Below are positions 1 through 11,126 of a stretch of 64,000 nt of DNA, one piece after another. Below the pieces are notes generated by a model. The model ran no database searches. It was not told the origin of the DNA and saw only the letters and a list, made by a program, of their open reading frames with translations. The stretch's first letter is position 1, and each line of letters begins with the position of its first letter. Position numbers and translations under genes: made by a program. Location of the stretch: positions 2,364,572-2,428,571 of the forward strand of contig JAQFVV010006238.1 in assembly GCA_028023455.1 (NCBI GenBank), given 5' to 3'. This DNA is from Epiperipatus broadwayi. Taxonomy: Eukaryota; Onychophora; Udeonychophora; Euonychophora; Peripatidae.

Positions 1-159
1 TCAATCACAAATTGATGTAATTTGCTTTGATTTAAATAGAGTCTTTGATCAAGTTATTCATTCTAAACTTTTAAAGAAAATATCTATTATGGACTTTTTA
101 TTAGATTTAATGAATTGACTAATGTCATATTTGCTATTTGTAATATATATGAATGATTT
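1..159 (+). pseudogene. LINE reverse transcriptase fragment, 5' part (cut by window edge and by LTR insertion)
   Basis: Frame reading from base 3 gives the non-LTR reverse-transcriptase signature: a DVICFDLNRVFD stretch, equivalent to the family's D-x-FDxxxAFD block with its first catalytic Asp, followed by HSKLLKKI. Further on, LLFVIYMNDF corresponds to the family's LLFxIYINDL block. There is an in-frame stop between the blocks, so it is dead. The reading breaks at about 159, where a repeated block with LTR character begins, and the next expected motif (YxDD) is found only after 4728. I infer one LINE of the CR1/Jockey type disrupted by the LTR element. The clade is not certain. Confidence 0.75.
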
Positions 160-575
160 TGAAATATGTATAGCATTGTAAATGAAGAAGTGTGTTCTTA
201 TATATGTATATATGGTATTGTTAATAAAACGAAGTTAAATATGAGATACTTATTTAATTATTCACTCTAGTAAAATTTACAAAAATTAGCATGTATTGAA
301 CTTTAGGTTTATGCAAATGAACTATTGATATTTAAAATGCACACAAAAAGCAATAGCAGTGGGAGTAAACATGCATAAAAGCTAAGAAAATTAGATGTAG
401 ATTTCTTGATATCAAGTAAGGTGTGTATGTGGAAAAAATATCTATGTTAGAAACTGTCTTTACAAAAATTATTGTTTGGTTTCATTTACTTATATATTTT
501 TATTATGAGTATAATAAACTCAAGTTATTTTTATTTGTTTGTTTATTTAGTTGTGACCATGCTGTTATGCATATA
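160..575 (+). repeat. Left LTR of an old Ty3/Gypsy-type element (approximate 3' end)
   Basis: From TG at 160 this block is a diverged direct copy of 3858-4725. Shared blocks include ttgtaaatgaa, tagcaaaatttgcaaaaatt-type sequence, a tttatgcaaatgaa segment, an agctaagaaa segment and a ttgtttatttag end. The copies differ at many positions and by indels, so the insertion is old. The 3' end is placed near 571-580 because similarity fades there. A primer binding site is not clear. Confidence 0.7.
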
Positions 576-1569
576 CCTCTGGCAAATTACAGTAAAGGGT
601 CAGATAGATTTCAGTCAGTACAAGAGTCTGTATACTAAAAGTTTACTGCAGTTGGTTTAGCATGCCAATAAATAAGTTGTTTTAGCATGTCAATATTGTA
701 AATAAACAAACTCCGAAAATTGTTTTCACCAATAATGTTAACAAATTTGATTGTAACAATGCAGCAAATTGGATTCTGAATGTGGAGCACATAGAGAAAT
801 ATACATTCATAATAAGATAGATGATAACAACCTAAAGGTTATGAACTTGATATAATTGGTAGGCACAGACATTCTGCAAATAGAAAAAAAGAGTTTGTGA
901 AACAAAGCTTTCCTAAGAAATAGCACTCCTTGAGCTTAAAGAAAAATTAAGAACATACTTCAAACTGGCAATGTTAAAGGGACATCACATCTACATTTCA
1001 GAACACTTAATAAGAGGTATCAGCAATGTGATATAGCACTCTGGGAATTTGCAAAACATGTCAAATGCCTAAGTGGATGACATACTTCTTGGTCAATGGC
1101 TGGGAAAGGTGACTGATAATAAATTATGTCAAGTTCTTGGTGAAATAATCTTGCAACTTCTTATAAAAGATGCTGCAGAATAATAGAGATGTAGCAACAT
1201 ATAAAATGATAGTAAATAAAACTGACTTTCAAACTATGTCAAATTAATATTTTTTAAAAGGTCTGTAAATTTAAAAGCACTAAATGAAGCATTTTCTAGA
1301 GAACTTATCACCAAAAACATAAAATTAGAAAAAAGGAGTTAACATGGATATCAAATTGTGAGGAAGAGAGGGGTCAAAAGTAAAATTGAAGTAAAAACTA
1401 TTTGAGTCAAGAATAAGAATATAGATGATTTACAATGGTATTGTAAGTTGCAGAAAGGACTTTGGGCTATCAAAAGAAACAGCAATAGCAAGAGCATGAA
1501 TAACCAGACTGTCAAGTGTTGTAAAGTTGTCTCTATTTCTATAGGCCATGATAAAAACTCCATATCATT
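576..1569 (+). other. Decayed internal region of the old LTR element; no gene recognised
   Basis: Lies between the left LTR and the first integrase block, where gag, protease and reverse transcriptase would be expected. I could not recognise any conserved motif through the stops and frameshifts. A minus-strand open frame at 1351-1572 is leucine-rich and looks like a chance frame. Confidence 0.4.
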
Positions 1570-1692
1570 CATGTTGATTTATTTAATAAAAATATATTCC
1601 TGGTACTAATAGATTCTTATTCAAAATGAATAGAACACAGAAAAGTTAAGAGTACAAGCACAGAAAATATTGTGAAAGCTTTAGCTCTTTGA
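1570..1692 (+). pseudogene. Ty3/Gypsy-type integrase core, fragment 1
   Basis: Frame from 1570 reads HVDLF, then IFLVLIDSYSK, then KVKSTSTENIVKAL. This matches the retroviral-type integrase core (rve): the first catalytic Asp lies in the HVD motif, followed by the LVLIDSYSKW-type strand and the helix after it. A stop replaces the expected Trp after SYSK and another stop follows the ALAL segment. The remainder of the core does not continue directly; the next integrase-like sequence is about 0.8 kb downstream. It is a dead remnant inside the 160-4725 LTR element. Confidence 0.75.
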
Positions 1693-2479
1693 GGTGAAAA
1701 TGATGACTATCAATTTTTGAATAGAACCTAGCATATCTTTTGGTACATATTCCTCCACATTTTAACATTTTATTTTTAATAATTAAACCTTTTTACTTTA
1801 TATTATATAACTAATTTAAAATTATAAGTTGCAAATATAAGTTTTTGTTGTTGTTTTTTAAAGTATGAAAATAAATATCTTAACAAAGTTCTTGCCTATA
1901 ATAATAGAGCCTGGTGTCATTGGATGTAATTTAACTATTTAAAATGTTAGAATGAAATATTAGATAGGATATATTTAGGATTAGCTATCATCAAAGAAAT
2001 TTTTTTTAAAAGTAATAACTTATTTATTATTATTATTTTAAAGAGTGTTTCATTTAGGCATTTTGACAACAGTGATTTCCTTTTAACCAGTAAAAACTGC
2101 TTCCGGTTTCCATAATGAATTTTCTAAGAGTTGTCTTTTTTCAAAGTAAAATGTTTCAAAGATAATTTTCTATTAGCAATGTAATTTTTGGTTTAAAAAT
2201 AATTGTTTTACAAAAAAAAATGAATCATAACCACTAATATGTAAATAAATTACTGAAAGTTACATTTTTTTACAAATATATAATATCCAGTAAGAAATTT
2301 TTATTGACTTCTATACTATCTCCATCATAGCGTTATCATATTAATAGGTATTGTCAACCATTAAAAAAATTCATATAATGCTGACATTTTCAGATTTTTT
2401 AAAAATACATTACAACTGCAGCAGTGAAGGGAAGCTGCAAACTATAATGTAAAGATATAGATAGGCTTAAAACAAAGTA
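1693..2479. other. Unrecognised AT-rich sequence between two integrase fragments
   Basis: About 0.8 kb with homopolymer runs and no coding signal I can name. It could be an insertion, or part of a second decayed retroelement. No terminal repeats or target duplication were found. Confidence 0.4.
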
Positions 2480-2810
2480 GAGAATATAGCAATTATCAGC
2501 ACCATTATAACACCAAAAATGTCAAAATCTATGCAAAGACACTGCTAAGTTAAACACAGTTAAATGAAATTTTTGCATATCATAGCTACTCCATAGTTAT
2601 TGTTTCAGATAATGGAAGTATTTTCATATCAAATTTGTTTATGAACTAGGGGAATTTGCCATATACTAACATCCATCTTTTACTCAAGATTCTAATGTTC
2701 TAGCAGAGAGAACAGTACAGCATTTAAAACAGGTGCTAAATAAAACATAATCTAGAGATGTTAATAAAGGTTTAACTGATGCAAGGTTTCAATCAACATT
2801 TCACCTCATT
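2480..2810 (+). pseudogene. Ty3/Gypsy-type integrase core, fragment 2
   Basis: One frame reads EIFAYHSYSIVIVSDNGSIF, which carries the second catalytic Asp in the VSDNG motif. After a frameshift comes HPSFTQDSNVLAERTVQHLK, equivalent to the family's HP..NG.AER.VQ..K segment with the catalytic Glu in LAER. Stops and at least one frameshift show decay. The sequence just before SDNG already contains its own helix segment, overlapping what fragment 1 covers. The two fragments may therefore come from different elements or from a duplication. Confidence 0.75.
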
Positions 2811-3347
2811 TAAATCCACAAATAGACACTGGCTAAGATGTTACTATTCTGAAAATGCTGAAACCACCTGTTTGCACTAATGCCTTATAATAGCATATTG
2901 AAGCAAGTGGATTTTGATGTAGAAAGCTATTAAGTCAGTGATGCCATTCTGGGTATGCAATATATTAAAGAGAAAATGGGTTCCAGAGGTAATAATCAGC
3001 ATTGTTTCGAGAAAATTAGAAATGCAAACTTCAAATGGTAGAAGAGTGAGAAGATGCAAAACCATTTGAGAATTCATTATCAGGAATTATTGGAAAAGCC
3101 AAGTGTTAGTGCTAACTCTATGATAGTTGATAACACTTCAATAAAAGAAGGATATACTGCTATAGCACAAGAACTCCCCAACTTAAATTTTTTTAATGAG
3201 ACACTTATCTGAAAAGATCAATTCATTAAATGAATCAGAGATTTTGCCAGAGGGAGATTTATCCTATTCAAAACAGTCTTCACAAGAAGAAAGTTGCTAA
3301 GCAGGAAAAGAGAAAAAAATTCCTTTGTTTAGACCTGTTTGAGAATG
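2811..3347 (+). other. Probable decayed pol 3' part; no definite gene
   Basis: Follows the integrase block and precedes the polypurine tract, where the integrase C-terminal part would lie. A short Glu/Ser-rich reading near 3235-3300 (LPEGDLSYSKQSSQEES) is of the kind found at the end of such polyproteins, but it is not diagnostic. Confidence 0.35.
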
Positions 3348-3806
3348 CAAAATTAAATTGAAAGGCTGCAAACCTTTCACACTTATTGTAATACTTATCC
3401 AATAGCCAATCAGATGTTATGATGGCTGTCTGAATAATGATCAAATCGTAAACACAAGACAGAGAATTTTACAAGAAATGGGCGGTCTACTCTTTTCTTT
3501 ATTTATTTTTCTATATATGTAAGTCAGTCTGAAGTATTTAGGTTTGAAAGCATGAAACTTTAAATATCTTCACATTTAACTCATTGAGTCTAAATTACAA
3601 ACATACAGCATAAAATCATATGATTTACTATGCAGTAGTTTTTAGATGTTATAACTTGCAGTAACATATGTAAATAATATTTATTTTATATAAAGTGCAG
3701 ATAGTTAGTTGAAATTAAATTGAAAGACTGTCGGATAAGTATTATAATAAGTGCAAAAAGTTTGCAGCCTTTCAATTTAATTTCAATTAACTATCTGCGC
3801 TTTATA
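3348..3806. repeat. Inverted-repeat (MITE-like) insertion of about 0.45 kb
   Basis: A stretch at about 3348-3405 (aattgaaaggctgcaaac, then cacttattgtaatacttatcc) reappears inverted at about 3725-3790. A second, shorter inverted pair frames the right side: gtgcagatagttagttgaaa at about 3696 against tttcaattaactatctgcgc at about 3781. No coding sequence is seen inside. The terminal palindromes suggest a non-autonomous DNA element, or a fold-back, sitting in the old LTR element. Confidence 0.6.
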
Positions 3807-3844
3807 TGAGATTATTTTTGTGAACAAAAGTTAATTTTCTAGAA

Positions 3845-3857
3845 TAAGGAGAGAAAT
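3845..3857 (+). promoter_or_regulatory. Candidate polypurine tract of the old LTR element
   Basis: A purine-rich run (aaggagagaaa) lies directly before the TG at 3858 that starts the right LTR. This is the position of the plus-strand primer in LTR retroelements. Confidence 0.45.
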
Positions 3858-4725
3858 TGAAATATATATAGTGTTGTAAATGAATATGTGTGCACAATAT
3901 ATGTATATATAATATTGTTAATTTCATCATCATTGTCAGCCATTATCAATTTACTGCAGGATTAAGGTCTCTCCAAGTTCAATCCATCTTCTCTGATCTC
4001 TAGTCTATATTCACCACATTTCCCCTGCACCCTTTTTTATTTTATCTATCCATCTCACATGTGGTCTCTTTCTGGGTCTTTTACAATTTCTTGGGCTTCG
4101 GTTTAAGATTTCAATTGTCCATTTATTATCATCTTTTCTAACAATATGTCCAGCCCAACTCCATTTTAGCCTTTTCATTCTTTCAGTTATGTCAGTAACA
4201 CCTGTTTGTTCTTTTACCCATATTTTTTCATTTTTGATATTTTCTTGTTACTCCTAACATGCATCTATCCATACTTCTTTGAGTGGTCTGAAGTCTCTGT
4301 ATCACTATTGTATATTGTTAATATAATAAAATTTAAATATGAATTTTAATTATCACACAACACCTACATAATCAATTATTCTAGCAAAATTTGCAAAAAT
4401 TAGCATGTACTGAACTTTTTTTATGCAAATGAATTATTTATATTTAGAACACATACACATAAAAAGTAGCATAATTTGGAGTAAGCGTCTGTGCAAAAAA
4501 GCTAAGAAAGTCAGATGTAGTTTTTTTTTATTATCAAGAAATGTGAATACAGAAGTACATATACACGAAAAAGGTGTTTATGTTACAGACTTTTGTCATG
4601 AATTATTGTTTAGTTTCATTTATATATATATAATATATATATATTATGAATATAATAAATTCACGTTTGTGTTATTTGTTTATTTAACTGCAACCAGCTG
4701 CTATGTATAGAGCTGTGGTGTACAT
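3858..4725 (+). repeat. Right LTR of the old Ty3/Gypsy-type element, interrupted by a LINE fragment
   Basis: Direct diverged copy of 160-575, in the same order and orientation, with a 389-bp insertion at 3923-4311. The copy continues from about 4322 (aatttgcaaaaattagcatg, tttatgcaaatgaatt, gctaagaaagtcagatgtag) to a ttgtttatttaactgcaacc end. The exact 3' edge, between about 4705 and 4727, is uncertain because the terminal CA and target duplication are not clear. Confidence 0.7.
3923..4311 (-). pseudogene. 5'-truncated LINE 3' end, inserted in the right LTR, with 11-bp target duplication
   Basis: The minus strand reads RCMLGVTR, then LKWSWAGHIVRKDDNKWTIE, then RPHVRWIDKIKKGAGEMW and RRWIELGETLI. 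This order is the well-known C-terminal end of many animal endonuclease/reverse-transcriptase LINEs (the RLKWAGHVxR ... RPxxRWxDD ... WxxxGEAY region). It ends in a short tgatgatga-type tail at the low-coordinate side, as expected for a minus-strand insertion. The insert is flanked by identical 11-bp copies of atattgttaat at 3912-3922 and 4312-4322. Stops (for example after GEMW) show it is not functional. A second copy of the same family is at 28560-28880. Confidence 0.85.
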
Positions 4726-4727
4726 TG

Positions 4728-5160
4728 CTGACTTAAATAAAATATTGTGAAAGAGAGTTTACTATCATATGTTGATGACTAAAATTTTCAAAACTATTAC
4801 TTGTTATGAAGTTCATATATAGCTTTAGACCTATATAGATGGTTTTTCTAAATAGTGCCATAAGATTAAATATGTACATGAACATAAATTAATGCTATGC
4901 TATCAGTTACACAAGGAAAATTTTTAATATTTTACTGATCCATAGTCCATAGATTGACAATCTATTTCATATAAAGCATACTATGAAGATCTTGGAATTT
5001 GATTTAATCAAAATGGCTCTTTTACAATACATATACAAATGTGATCTGCAAAGCTAATAGGGTAATGGGACTTATTTTTTACAATGGTCATTCTTTATTG
5101 CCCATAGTAATATTTATAACTCAGTTATATGAAGTACAGGTAAATTATCATGTATAAACA
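4728..5160 (+). pseudogene. LINE reverse transcriptase fragment, 3' part
   Basis: Directly after the right LTR the + strand reads a SYVDD motif followed, one frame over, by KIFKTIT. This is the LINE catalytic YADDTKIF block. Further on are YEDLGI and ICKANRVMGLI, equivalent to the family's KDLGI..D and KANR.LGLI blocks, and then a LYEVQVNY segment. Together with the fragment at 1-159 this forms one reverse transcriptase in the correct order, so the LTR element lies inside it. Several stops and frameshifts are present. Confidence 0.7.
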
Positions 5161-5700
5161 AACTATAATCAATATATAGTAAATTTTTTACCATAGTTAA
5201 TGCCAAAAAACATCTACATAGTATTGTTTTATTGAAAAATATGTCAAGGTATGAAACTTTTTTTATCCAAGAGTACATGGAAAAATCTCTTTGCATAATT
5301 GCATTTCAAAGAAGTATAATATGAATATTTTATACACATGCAAAGAACAAAAATATATTTCACATTGATAAATATAAGTATGAAACTTTATCCAAACAGT
5401 ATTATATAGAATTCAAAATCTTTACAATAAACTTTTAAATGGCATCATATATTTTTTCCAGACTTAAATATTTTCATTAATAGATTAACTATTTATAAAA
5501 TACATAATTTAAATGTGTACTTCCATAATATTTAACATATTTTAAGTGGTTTTTATTATCTTGAAATATTAATCAATTGAATTATTATTAATAATATTAC
5601 ATATTAATTATAGCTTAATGCTGTAATTTTGTACAATAAATAAAGTGCATTGAACTGAATTACTACTATTCACATGATCACCATTTCTTATGCTTGCTTA
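5161..5700. other. No gene seen
   Basis: AT-rich sequence with no recognisable motif. It may include the 3' untranslated remnant of the LINE above. Confidence 0.5.
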
Positions 5701-6430
5701 TAACTGTTATTAAAACAGGCAAAACTCTATACGTATTGCCACTCAATGCAAGCCAGAGTAATCAATAAATGCCAGAAGGCTTGTGCATAATAAAATCCCC
5801 ATCTAGTGCCTACTCATCCAATATCTCCAGACTAGTTTCTGGCTTGTGACCTTCGTCAGTGAGGAGCCTTAGATCTGAGAGCACTGCACCTAGATCTTAG
5901 AATATAATGTAACTCTCAAGCAGCCACCTTTTATCTCTACTTAACTACAAAACTATGTGTCTTAAATTTAAAACACCATATTTTTAATCCAAGCTCATCA
6001 GCTTATAGAGTCATATATGTCTGAACTCAGTTTAGTACCTATACATTGGTGGCTATGGTTATTAAAGAACCAAAGTCATCAAAATGTATAGGTACTGAAC
6101 TGAGTTCAGACCTATATGACTATGCAAGCTGATAAGCTTGGATTGAAAATAGTATAGTGTTTTCAATTTAAGACTCATAGTTTTGTAGTTAAGTAGAGAA
6201 AAAAGGGGCTGCTGGAGAGTTGCGTTAGATTTTAAGATCTAGGTGCAGTGCTCTCAGATTCAAGGCTCCTCACTGACGAAGGCCACACGCCAGAAACTAG
6301 TCTGAGGATATTGGATGAGTAGGCACTAGATGGGGATTTTATGCACAAGCCTTCTGGCATCCATTGATTACTCTGACGTGCATTGAGTGACAATATGTAT
6401 AGAGAGTTTTGCCTGTTCTAATTACTATTA
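5701..6430. repeat. Large fold-back element, arms about 350 bp, spacer about 35 bp
   Basis: Left arm about 5701-6046, right arm about 6081-6430, highly complementary along nearly the full length. Matching pairs include taaaacaggcaaaactct / agagttttgcctgttc, ccccatctagtgcctactca / its complement near 6325, and gtacctatacatt / aatgtataggtac at the centre. The spacer carries a smaller palindrome (ggttattaaagaacc). No protein is encoded. Relatives are at 36318-36545 (middle deleted) and 34975-35310 (diverged). Confidence 0.9.
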
Positions 6431-7999
6431 TCATTTTAGTCTTTTAAGTTTCTTGAATTTGTTCCATTTATTTTTATTGTTTTGTTTTGTTTTTTTGGTT
6501 GATTGTTTGTGTAAAGTAATCTCCATTTTTTGTGTTTTTAATTATTCATTGTCACATTAACTGTTAAGTAAAATTCTTGCCATTGAATATACTTATGGTT
6601 CACTAAATGAAATTTTCTATGTAGAATATATTTATAAACAGAAGTTAATGTATTAATCTTTTGTACACTAATTAATACATTTGATGCATATTAGCTGACT
6701 TTTAGTATTTTAGGATCATTTAAATTACTGTTTTATAATTCACCTCTGTTTGCTTATAGCAATTTTCTACAATAGTGTATGTTCTCTAAAGTTTTTTTTT
6801 TTTAAATGTACATTTATTTTTAGCCATGTAAATAAGGATTGATTCATCTTTGCTTGTAGGGAAACTTCACAGACAAATGTATTTTATTAACCATAAATTA
6901 TTTTTCTGATATTTGAGAAATATTAAAATAAATTATATGTCTCATTTCCTGAAGATTCTTTAAAATGTAACCATAGTAAATGGATTATTTATTCCTTGCA
7001 ACTCTATATTATTATAAAAACTTAAATGTTTATAATTATGCTTGTAATGTAATGATTGACTACCATGCTGAAGGTTTGTGGATGCCTAATTTATCACTTC
7101 TGGTGCTCATATATTGTGTAATCTTTCAAGCAGTCAGCCATTTGATTATTCTGCCTCAGCGCCATTTAGTATAATGTTAATGTAATGAATTCAATAATTA
7201 AAGTGTTTTTGATTGAAGTTAAACATGGCGCTTCCTTATTTAAATATTGCATAATCTCACATATGATCAGCCATTTGATTATTTATTATAATATCAAGTA
7301 TGTTGATTACAATTATCTCTTTAAAAATTTGTATTAAATTGATTTTTATTTTAGATACTTTTTTGCGAAATTGTATTATGCAATAAAATCAATTTTAAAG
7401 CAATGTTACATAGTTAAAAAGGGCCACCCACGGTATTTTTTAACAGATCACTATATATATATATTTCGAAATAATTTCAACTTTATAAGTGGTATTTTGT
7501 ATTTGATAAATCTAGCTAATCTTCCTTGAAGCAAATTTTGATGCAAGTATAAAATGTTAAAATTAAGCTTTATTGCCTTAGCCACAGTAGGTTTTTATTG
7601 CAGAGAAGTGGTTTTTTTTTATTATTATTATTACATATATATATATAGTTTTTATCTATCTTTAGAACCTAAAATTATTTTATTGTTAAAAGAGAATATA
7701 AGAAAAAAATATTTTATTTTTAACGGAATATGTTGATTAAATATTTAAAAATCAATATACTATTAAATGAAACAGCATTGCTATTAACGAATAAATTAGA
7801 AGCATACTTTATCGGTTAAATACTTAATTTTCTTGTTAGTTTTTAAACCACAACATATACATTGCTAATTGTAAAGGCAATGGTATATGAATATATTCTT
7901 AAACCTGCCCTATTATATTTTTTGTTTTAATGCAATCTATATTGAAAGCTTGTTAATTTATTGCTGAATACTCCGTCTAATTAATATTCTAATCGTTCT
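6431..7999. other. No gene seen
   Basis: AT-rich intergenic or intronic sequence. A small curiosity near 7130-7290 is a repeated cagccatttgattatt with an inverted agcgccat/atggcgct pair between the copies. Confidence 0.5.
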
Positions 8000-8085
8000 G
8001 TGTGGTTTAATGAGATGGAACGATTGCAGACTCTGGAACTCAGGTCCATGAATTGCGGCTCTGCATCGTCATTTCCAGTGCCTAA
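8000..8085 (+). repeat. Possible degenerate tRNA-like SINE
   Basis: The sequence gtgtggtttaatgagatgg...gactctggaac...ggtccatgaattg resembles the repeats at 52925 and 57430 (gtgtggtttagtgca start, then a ggttc/ggttt-type B-box region). It is weakly conserved and could be chance. Confidence 0.35.
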
Positions 8086-8539
8086 CTTGTTATTAATAAA
8101 TCATTTAATTATTTTATTGCTATTGGCAATTTATTTCATCAATAGTGATTCATCAAACCGCACTGTCTATGGAAATAAATATTTATTTTCTTTTTGATGG
8201 AAAAATCTTAATAGAATTTAAAAATTGCTGTTTTTAAGGACATAATCTGCAAGACATTTACTGAATTTCCAGTTAATCTGAAAACAGATTTGAGATGTTT
8301 TTGACTTGTTTATGTGACTTCTGGTCTGTATATATTTTATATTTATCCACAGGGCATATGTATACACATCTACCTACATGCTACAGCCTGTGTTCAAAAC
8401 TTTGTTGAAATAATCATTTTTTCATCATTACAATCAAGGTTAGGATTTCTTTTAAAATAGCCAATCATTAACCAGCTTGAAAAACTATTGAATATTGACT
8501 GCAAATAATGTCTTGCTTTGTTTAGCTAGAGGATAAAAC

Positions 8540-8790
8540 CAAGATAGAAAAACACCCAACCCTTCAATACCCTGAAATTGATGCCTTTAAGGAGTAGGAC
8601 TTTTTTTCATGGTTTCTCTAGGAGGAGCCATTTTGGATAGACCATTAGCCTGAAGTAGAATATTTAGAAACTGTTTTTTATAAATCTATTCATAAGGCTA
8701 GGATATCACTAGATGTGGATTTGACTGTCACTGGCATATAGTATCTATTGATTACTCAGGCTTACAATAGATAGAACTACCAACTAGACT
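8540..8790. repeat. Possible diverged relative of the 5.7-kb fold-back element
   Basis: The segment cactagatgtggatttgac...ctggcatatagtatctattgattactcaggc parallels the right arm of the 5701-6430 element (cactagatggggatttta...ctggcatccattgattactctg). Similarity is partial. Confidence 0.3.
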
Positions 8791-10409
8791 GAACAAGTGT
8801 TTGTAAAAATCATTTTTGCTGTGGTAGTGTGATATAGATATTTATATTGTGATGTTGTGCACATTGCTATTACGTATGGATAGAATCAATTACTGAATCT
8901 TTAGCTTTTGTGTAACAAATTAGCATTCCCTTGATTAAAAATCTATAAAATATCTTAAGTAACAATTACTAAATGAAGTATGAATAAGAATTGATGAAAC
9001 AACCAAATAGTAGATTTATACAATATACTATTAAGCAAACAAGCTTAAGAGAAAAAATTGGAAAAATGATGAATCCACATTGTTTTATTAATCTCTATAT
9101 GTACTATAAAAGTAAATAGTTTAGCATAAAAAGAATAATATAATATCTACAGTTGATAATTACTATTTATTTGTAAAATATAAATGTGAAGATGGGTAGT
9201 CTTTATGAGCATAAATGATGTCACTCAAAATTTATAATGATTTTTCTATAAAATAATTCACTAAAACTTGGCAATATACCATGGGGATTGCTTCTTTAGA
9301 TTATTCTCCTTTATTTACCTGTCAACACAAAGTTTTAGCCATTACATGCATATGTTTACTTATTGATACTTTACATAATTGATCCATAGCCAATTCAGGT
9401 AATTATTCATTATTAGTCAGTCAATGCGTAGCTAGGTATTCTTAGTTAGCCCTTTAATAAGTTGACATTTCTATTGTTTTTCCTAATAGCAGTTTTGTCA
9501 ATATTCAATCTTTGATTTTATTATTAAACCTTTACTCTATATTAAGGGTGATTTAAAATGGAAGAAATTAGCAGCACCATCTCTAAAGGAATAGCCATGG
9601 ATTTACTTGTACTCAGACTGTGAATATATATATGTCAATTATAGAGATATCAATTTTTTTTGTTTGTAGATTTAAAAACATACTTCAAATTGTTTTATAA
9701 AAATTATTTTCCAAAAAATATTAGTCTACACATATATACATCTACCTTTTCATTTTCATATTGTGATTTATTTATTAGAGCTGTACAAAGCTGAAAAAAT
9801 ATTTTTTTTACTTTTTCTAAAGTAAATATTCTCAAAGACTGTTTGCACCTGAGAGAGAAGATTAGGCTTTGAATGTGATACTTTCTTTTAGATGACTATA
9901 TTATTCTGCTAGTTGTTAAGAAGGACTTCATTTCACAGATGTATTATTTTTGGCTTTTGAATATCTTGAGTTTTTCAAAATCTTTTAAGAGTTTTGTTTG
10001 CTTTAATGGAAAGGATTCCTTGTAGCCATCAAAGAACGATCTCTTTTTTTTTTTCATTATCAAAGGTGATATCTGGATTGTATTTCAGGTAATCTACCTT
10101 TTGTTTTGACAGATTTTGGTTATAACAGAACAGAGAGGTATCTTATAATACTAGTTAAATTTCAAAACACTATTTCTTTATAATAAAAAAAATTTAAATA
10201 TATATATAAATATTTTTAAAAAATTGATTGATAATTAGATAGATAGATGTCAATCAGTCTGTAGATAGGTAACTAGGCAGACTGATAAATGATAGATAGT
10301 TGGATGAAACAGTCTCAAATGTTTCACTGTGATGCATCCCTCCACAGAGATACAGTTTTCATTCTAAATAACCACCAATTGATGAGCAGATAGATGTTAA
10401 CTAGCTTAT
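8791..10409. other. No gene seen
   Basis: AT-rich sequence with a short degenerate gatagatag tract near 10230-10300. No coding or RNA-gene signal was recognised. Confidence 0.5.
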
Positions 10410-10418
10410 TTAATTATT

Positions 10419-10586
10419 ATGTACTTAAGGATTAGTTTGGATATCAAGATTAATTATAATAATTTCAAACACTATGGTTGGCAACCATGTTTTTTTTTAT
10501 TATACATTTTCAAGGGTAAATTATCCCATAAGTGTAACAAATATGTTTTACTTCAAATAAATCGGTTATAAATTTCTGTTAACTTC
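10419..10586 (+). repeat. Left terminal inverted repeat of the Merlin element
   Basis: Begins atgtacttaaggattag and continues through ggttggcaaccatgttttt to ctgttaactt. It matches the reverse complement of 22526-22712 along its length, with substitutions and small gaps. Confidence 0.8.
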
Positions 10587-10626
10587 TATACACAGCAGGT
10601 AATTAATTACTTATATATATATATAT

Positions 10627-11126
10627 NNNNNNNNNNNNNNNNNNNNNNNNNNNNNNNNNNNNNNNNNNNNNNNNNNNNNNNNNNNNNNNNNNNNNNNNNN
10701 NNNNNNNNNNNNNNNNNNNNNNNNNNNNNNNNNNNNNNNNNNNNNNNNNNNNNNNNNNNNNNNNNNNNNNNNNNNNNNNNNNNNNNNNNNNNNNNNNNNN
10801 NNNNNNNNNNNNNNNNNNNNNNNNNNNNNNNNNNNNNNNNNNNNNNNNNNNNNNNNNNNNNNNNNNNNNNNNNNNNNNNNNNNNNNNNNNNNNNNNNNNN
10901 NNNNNNNNNNNNNNNNNNNNNNNNNNNNNNNNNNNNNNNNNNNNNNNNNNNNNNNNNNNNNNNNNNNNNNNNNNNNNNNNNNNNNNNNNNNNNNNNNNNN
11001 NNNNNNNNNNNNNNNNNNNNNNNNNNNNNNNNNNNNNNNNNNNNNNNNNNNNNNNNNNNNNNNNNNNNNNNNNNNNNNNNNNNNNNNNNNNNNNNNNNNN
11101 NNNNNNNNNNNNNNNNNNNNNNNNNN
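10627..11126. other. Assembly gap, exactly 500 N
   Basis: The round length indicates a gap of unknown size. It is preceded by a TA microsatellite and followed immediately by the third base of the left LTR. It therefore hides the left LTR start and its target duplication. Confidence 0.98.

Noticed and set aside
1351-1572. Leucine-rich 73-codon minus-strand frame
   Set aside because: Lies antisense within a decayed retroelement interior just before the integrase block; no start context or family.
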